NCBI GenBank assembly: GCA_051006215.1
Contig: JBPCIO010000203.1
Location: forward strand, 1-24,062
From: CF-72 sp051006215
GTDB taxonomy: Bacteria; Chloroflexota; UBA6077; CF-72
Direction: 5' to 3'
DNA length: 24,062 nt
The translations under genes and the position numbers were made by a program. Below the pieces are notes generated by a model. It ran no database searches. It was not told the DNA's origin and was given only the letters and a program-made list of their open reading frames with translations. Position 1 is the stretch's first letter. Each line of letters starts with the position of its first letter. Of the stretch, positions 22,498-24,062 are shown piece after piece.

Positions 22498-23466
22498 ATG
22501 ACGGTGCTCCCCCGGCGCCTTCTCGGTCCGACAGGTCTACAGATCACTCCGCTGGGTTTTGGCTGCGCAGAAATCGGCGACATGGCGGAGACGTTCGCCT
22601 ACTCCGTGCCCGAGGACCGCGCCCTCGCCACCGTCCGCGCCGCGTTCGCCAGCCCGATCACCTTTCTCGACACCGCGGCCTCGTACGGTGACGGCGAGAG
22701 CGAGCGGCGGATCGGGCTCGTCTTACGTGAGCGGCAGTCGGGGCTTCCGTCGGGGTACGTGCTGTCGACCAAGGCTGACCGCGACCTGGTGACCGGTGAC
22801 TTCAGTGGCGATCAGATCAAGCGATCGGTGGAGCGCAGCCTGCGCCTGCTGGGGTTGAACTGCCTGCAGCTGGTCTTCCTGCACGATCCGGAGCACACCA
22901 CGTTCGACGCGGCCATGGCGCCATCAGGGCCGGTTGAGGTGCTTCATCGTTTCAAGGCTGAGGGCGTCATCGAACACGTGGGCGTCGCGGGCGGCCCCAT
23001 CGAGCTGATGATGCGCTACGTCGAAACAGGCGCCTTTGAGGCGGTGATCAGCCACAACCGGTATACGCTTTTGAATCGTTCGGCAGAGCCGCTGCTTGCG
23101 ATGGCGAGCCGGCACGCGGTCGGCGTGCTGAATGCCGCGCCGTATGGCAGCGGCATTCTGGCCAAGGGTCCGCAGGCGTACCCGCGTTACGCATATACCC
23201 CGGCCTCGAGCGACATGCTCAACCGCGCGACGGCAATCGCCGAGATTTGCCGCAGGTACGGCGTACCTCTGGCAGCGGCGGCTCTGCAGTTCTCCCTGCG
23301 CGACCAGAGAATTGTTTCGACCATCGTCGGCATGAGTCGTCCCGAACGCCTGCAGCAGACGCTCGAGCTCGCGGCCGTGCCCATCCCCGAGGAGGTATGG
23401 GCTGAGCTCGACACCCAGGTCGGCCCGCTGGACGATCCTGAGAGCGTCCGCTGGCGCCGCGGCTGA
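22498..23466 (+). CDS. Aldo/keto reductase, L-fucose/D-threo-aldose dehydrogenase-like
   Basis: The 322-residue TIM-barrel enzyme carries the full AKR tetrad: D58 and Y63 in F-L-D-T-A-x-S-Y-G, K92 in L-S-T-K-A-D, and H129 in V-F-L-H-D-P-E. The F-L-D-T-A-A-S-Y-G-D-G-E-S-E-R-R-I-G block and the H-D-P-E region resemble D-threo-aldose/L-fucose 1-dehydrogenases, which oxidise the free sugar to the lactone with NAD(P). A pyridoxal dehydrogenase-like role is also possible. The ATG at 22498 opens the gene, with no strong ribosome site. The nearby L-rhamnose mutarotase would supply the sugar anomer used by such an enzyme. Confidence 0.88.
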   Translation: MTVLPRRLLGPTGLQITPLGFGCAEIGDMAETFAYSVPEDRALATVRAAFASPITFLDTAASYGDGESERRIGLVLRERQSGLPSGYVLSTKADRDLVTGDFSGDQIKRSVERSLRLLGLNCLQLVFLHDPEHTTFDAAMAPSGPVEVLHRFKAEGVIEHVGVAGGPIELMMRYVETGAFEAVISHNRYTLLNRSAEPLLAMASRHAVGVLNAAPYGSGILAKGPQAYPRYAYTPASSDMLNRATAIAEICRRYGVPLAAAALQFSLRDQRIVSTIVGMSRPERLQQTLELAAVPIPEEVWAELDTQVGPLDDPESVRWRRG

Positions 23467-23584
23467 CCGGCCCGACGCGCCGGACGTGAAAGCCCACGGC
23501 AGCGAGGAGCTATCGGCGCTGAGTGAGTACGCTGGACCAGCTCACGTCCAATCGTACGCCGCTGGCCAGGACAAGCCGTGGGCT
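23467..23584. repeat. Interleaved inverted repeats between convergent genes
   Basis: The 144-bp gap holds a short hairpin directly after the aldo/keto reductase stop (CCGGC 23467-23471 with GCCGG 23479-23483), an 8-bp pair (GGACGTGA 23482-23489 with TCACGTCC 23542-23549), and a 10-bp pair (AGCCCACGGC 23491-23500 with GCCGTGGGCT 23575-23584). The two longer pairs cross as A-B-A'-B', a pseudoknot order. No U-run follows, so this is not a standard intrinsic terminator. Confidence 0.5.
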
Positions 23585-23610
23585 GACAACGCGCGCTGGT
23601 TGTAGCGCCT

Positions 23611-23961
23611 CTAGCGGTGCTGCGCCCAGTCCAGGTCGAAGACCGGCTCCATCAACGCCCACCACTCGTCCGGACTTGCCTCCGGAATGCGCGCTTGAAG
23701 GTCGGCCATGAGTGCGTTCCAGCGCGCCGACGCCGCATCTTCGTTGATGCGGGCGAAGTCGCGCACCGGATCGAATTCGTCGTCGGTAACCAGGTACATG
23801 AACATGCGCGTGCCGCGCAGAAAGATCTGCATTCGCTGCACGCCGACCGCCCGTAGACGCGCCGTCACCTCGGGCCAGACAGCCTGGTGCAAATGTCTAT
23901 ACGTGGCGATCTTGTCAGGGTCATCCTGAAGCTGTAGCGCGAGCCCGAACGTTTGCACCAC
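23611..23961 (-). CDS. rhaM: L-rhamnose mutarotase family protein
   Basis: RhaM interconverts the alpha and beta anomers of L-rhamnose (and related L-sugars such as fucose) for uptake and catabolism. The 116-residue dimeric ferredoxin-like fold shows Y-R-H-L-H-x-x-V-W-P-E near 21-31, where the histidine pair includes the expected catalytic His, then I-F-L-R-G-T-R-M-F-M-Y-L near 46-57, and a C-terminal W-W-A-L-M-E-P-V-F. Length fits the family. The GTG start at 23961 lies one base after the upstream stop, so it is co-transcribed with the partial dehydrogenase. With the two neighbouring oxidoreductases it suggests L-sugar oxidation. Confidence 0.9.
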   Translation of the reverse strand: MVQTFGLALQLQDDPDKIATYRHLHQAVWPEVTARLRAVGVQRMQIFLRGTRMFMYLVTDDEFDPVRDFARINEDAASARWNALMADLQARIPEASPDEWWALMEPVFDLDWAQHR

Positions 23962-23962
23962 G

Positions 23963-24062
23963 TCAGTGCAGCATCGCCATCCGCCGCTCCCAGGCGGGGA
24001 CGATTTCTGGATTGATCACACTTTCCGGGAGTTCGCCACGTAGGGCACGCTCGATGTTGTCC
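23963..24062 (-). CDS. C-terminus of a probable D-isomer-specific 2-hydroxyacid dehydrogenase (partial)
   Basis: Only the last 32 codons and the stop lie in the window. They read D-N-I-E-R-A-L-R-G-E-L-P-E-S-V-I-N-P-E-I, ending W-E-R-R-M-A-M-L-H. The pattern N-I-x-R-A-L-x-G-x-L-P-x-x-V-I-N-P-E is the usual C-terminal helix and strand of D-2-hydroxyacid dehydrogenases (the phosphoglycerate dehydrogenase-like fold). The upstream catalytic part is outside the window, so the assignment rests on this tail alone. Confidence 0.6.
   Translation of the reverse strand, partial: DNIERALRGELPESVINPEIVPAWERRMAMLH

Noticed and set aside
1..24062. CRISPR arrays, insertion sequences, prophage or integrase genes
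   Set aside because: None found; the only direct repeat is the two-copy 102-bp duplication, and the tRNA-Pro has no adjacent integrase or duplicated 3' end that I could see.

Overview
The window is a GC-rich, densely packed chromosomal stretch, mostly housekeeping and DNA-repair genes, with no transposase, integrase, CRISPR array or phage gene that I can see. The content (PucR regulator fused to a glnA operon, small RodZ-like HTH protein before rimO, cinA-recA-recX, large GT39-like and GT2 membrane glycosyltransferases, a bacterial Rad52-like annealase, Gram-positive-type SOS boxes) suggests a Chloroflexota-like bacterium. That is an inference from gene style, not a proven placement.

Layout. 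1-3145 (+): PucR-family regulator overlapping a type I glutamine synthetase by one base. 3105-10657 (-): recX, recA, CinA-domain protein, rimO, RodZ-like HTH protein, a PolX/PHP protein and a phenylacetate-CoA ligase, largely head-to-tail. 10693-12105 (+): a homologue of DpgC, the cofactor-independent 3,5-dihydroxyphenylacetyl-CoA 1,2-dioxygenase, divergent from the ligase across only 35 bp. 12117-15539 (-): birA, GT39-like glycosyltransferase, a lipoprotein and a small Cys-containing protein, with a 102-bp tandem duplication at the glycosyltransferase/lipoprotein junction. 15569-16177 (+): RdgB/HAM1 pyrophosphatase, whose 3' end overlaps a convergent GT2 glycosyltransferase. 17898-17971 (+): tRNA-Pro(UGG), followed by a small TPR-like protein. 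18360-19278 (-): three genes coupled by GTGA overlaps, ending in a GlsB/YeaQ-type membrane protein. 19330-19773 (-): a Rad52-family annealase with a near-perfect SOS box on its start codon. 19895-21261 (+): YqeY-like protein and an SDR. 21337-24062: zinc alcohol dehydrogenase (-), aldo/keto reductase (+), L-rhamnose mutarotase (-) and the C-terminus of a probable 2-hydroxyacid dehydrogenase (-), which look like part of a sugar-oxidation locus.

How the genes connect. recA and the Rad52-like gene carry operator candidates that agree at 12 of 14 bases, which suggests both belong to one SOS regulon of RecA-type pairing plus Rad52-type annealing. The PaaK/DpgC-like pair suggests a two-step route: activate an arylacetate to its CoA thioester, then oxidise it with O2 and no cofactor. 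This lies outside the usual glycopeptide-antibiotic setting. At least two genes have a TATACT box exactly six bases before the start codon, which points to leaderless mRNAs. The only stretch over 300 bases without a well-supported gene is about 12106-12490; it holds one doubtful small ORF and otherwise nothing I recognise.
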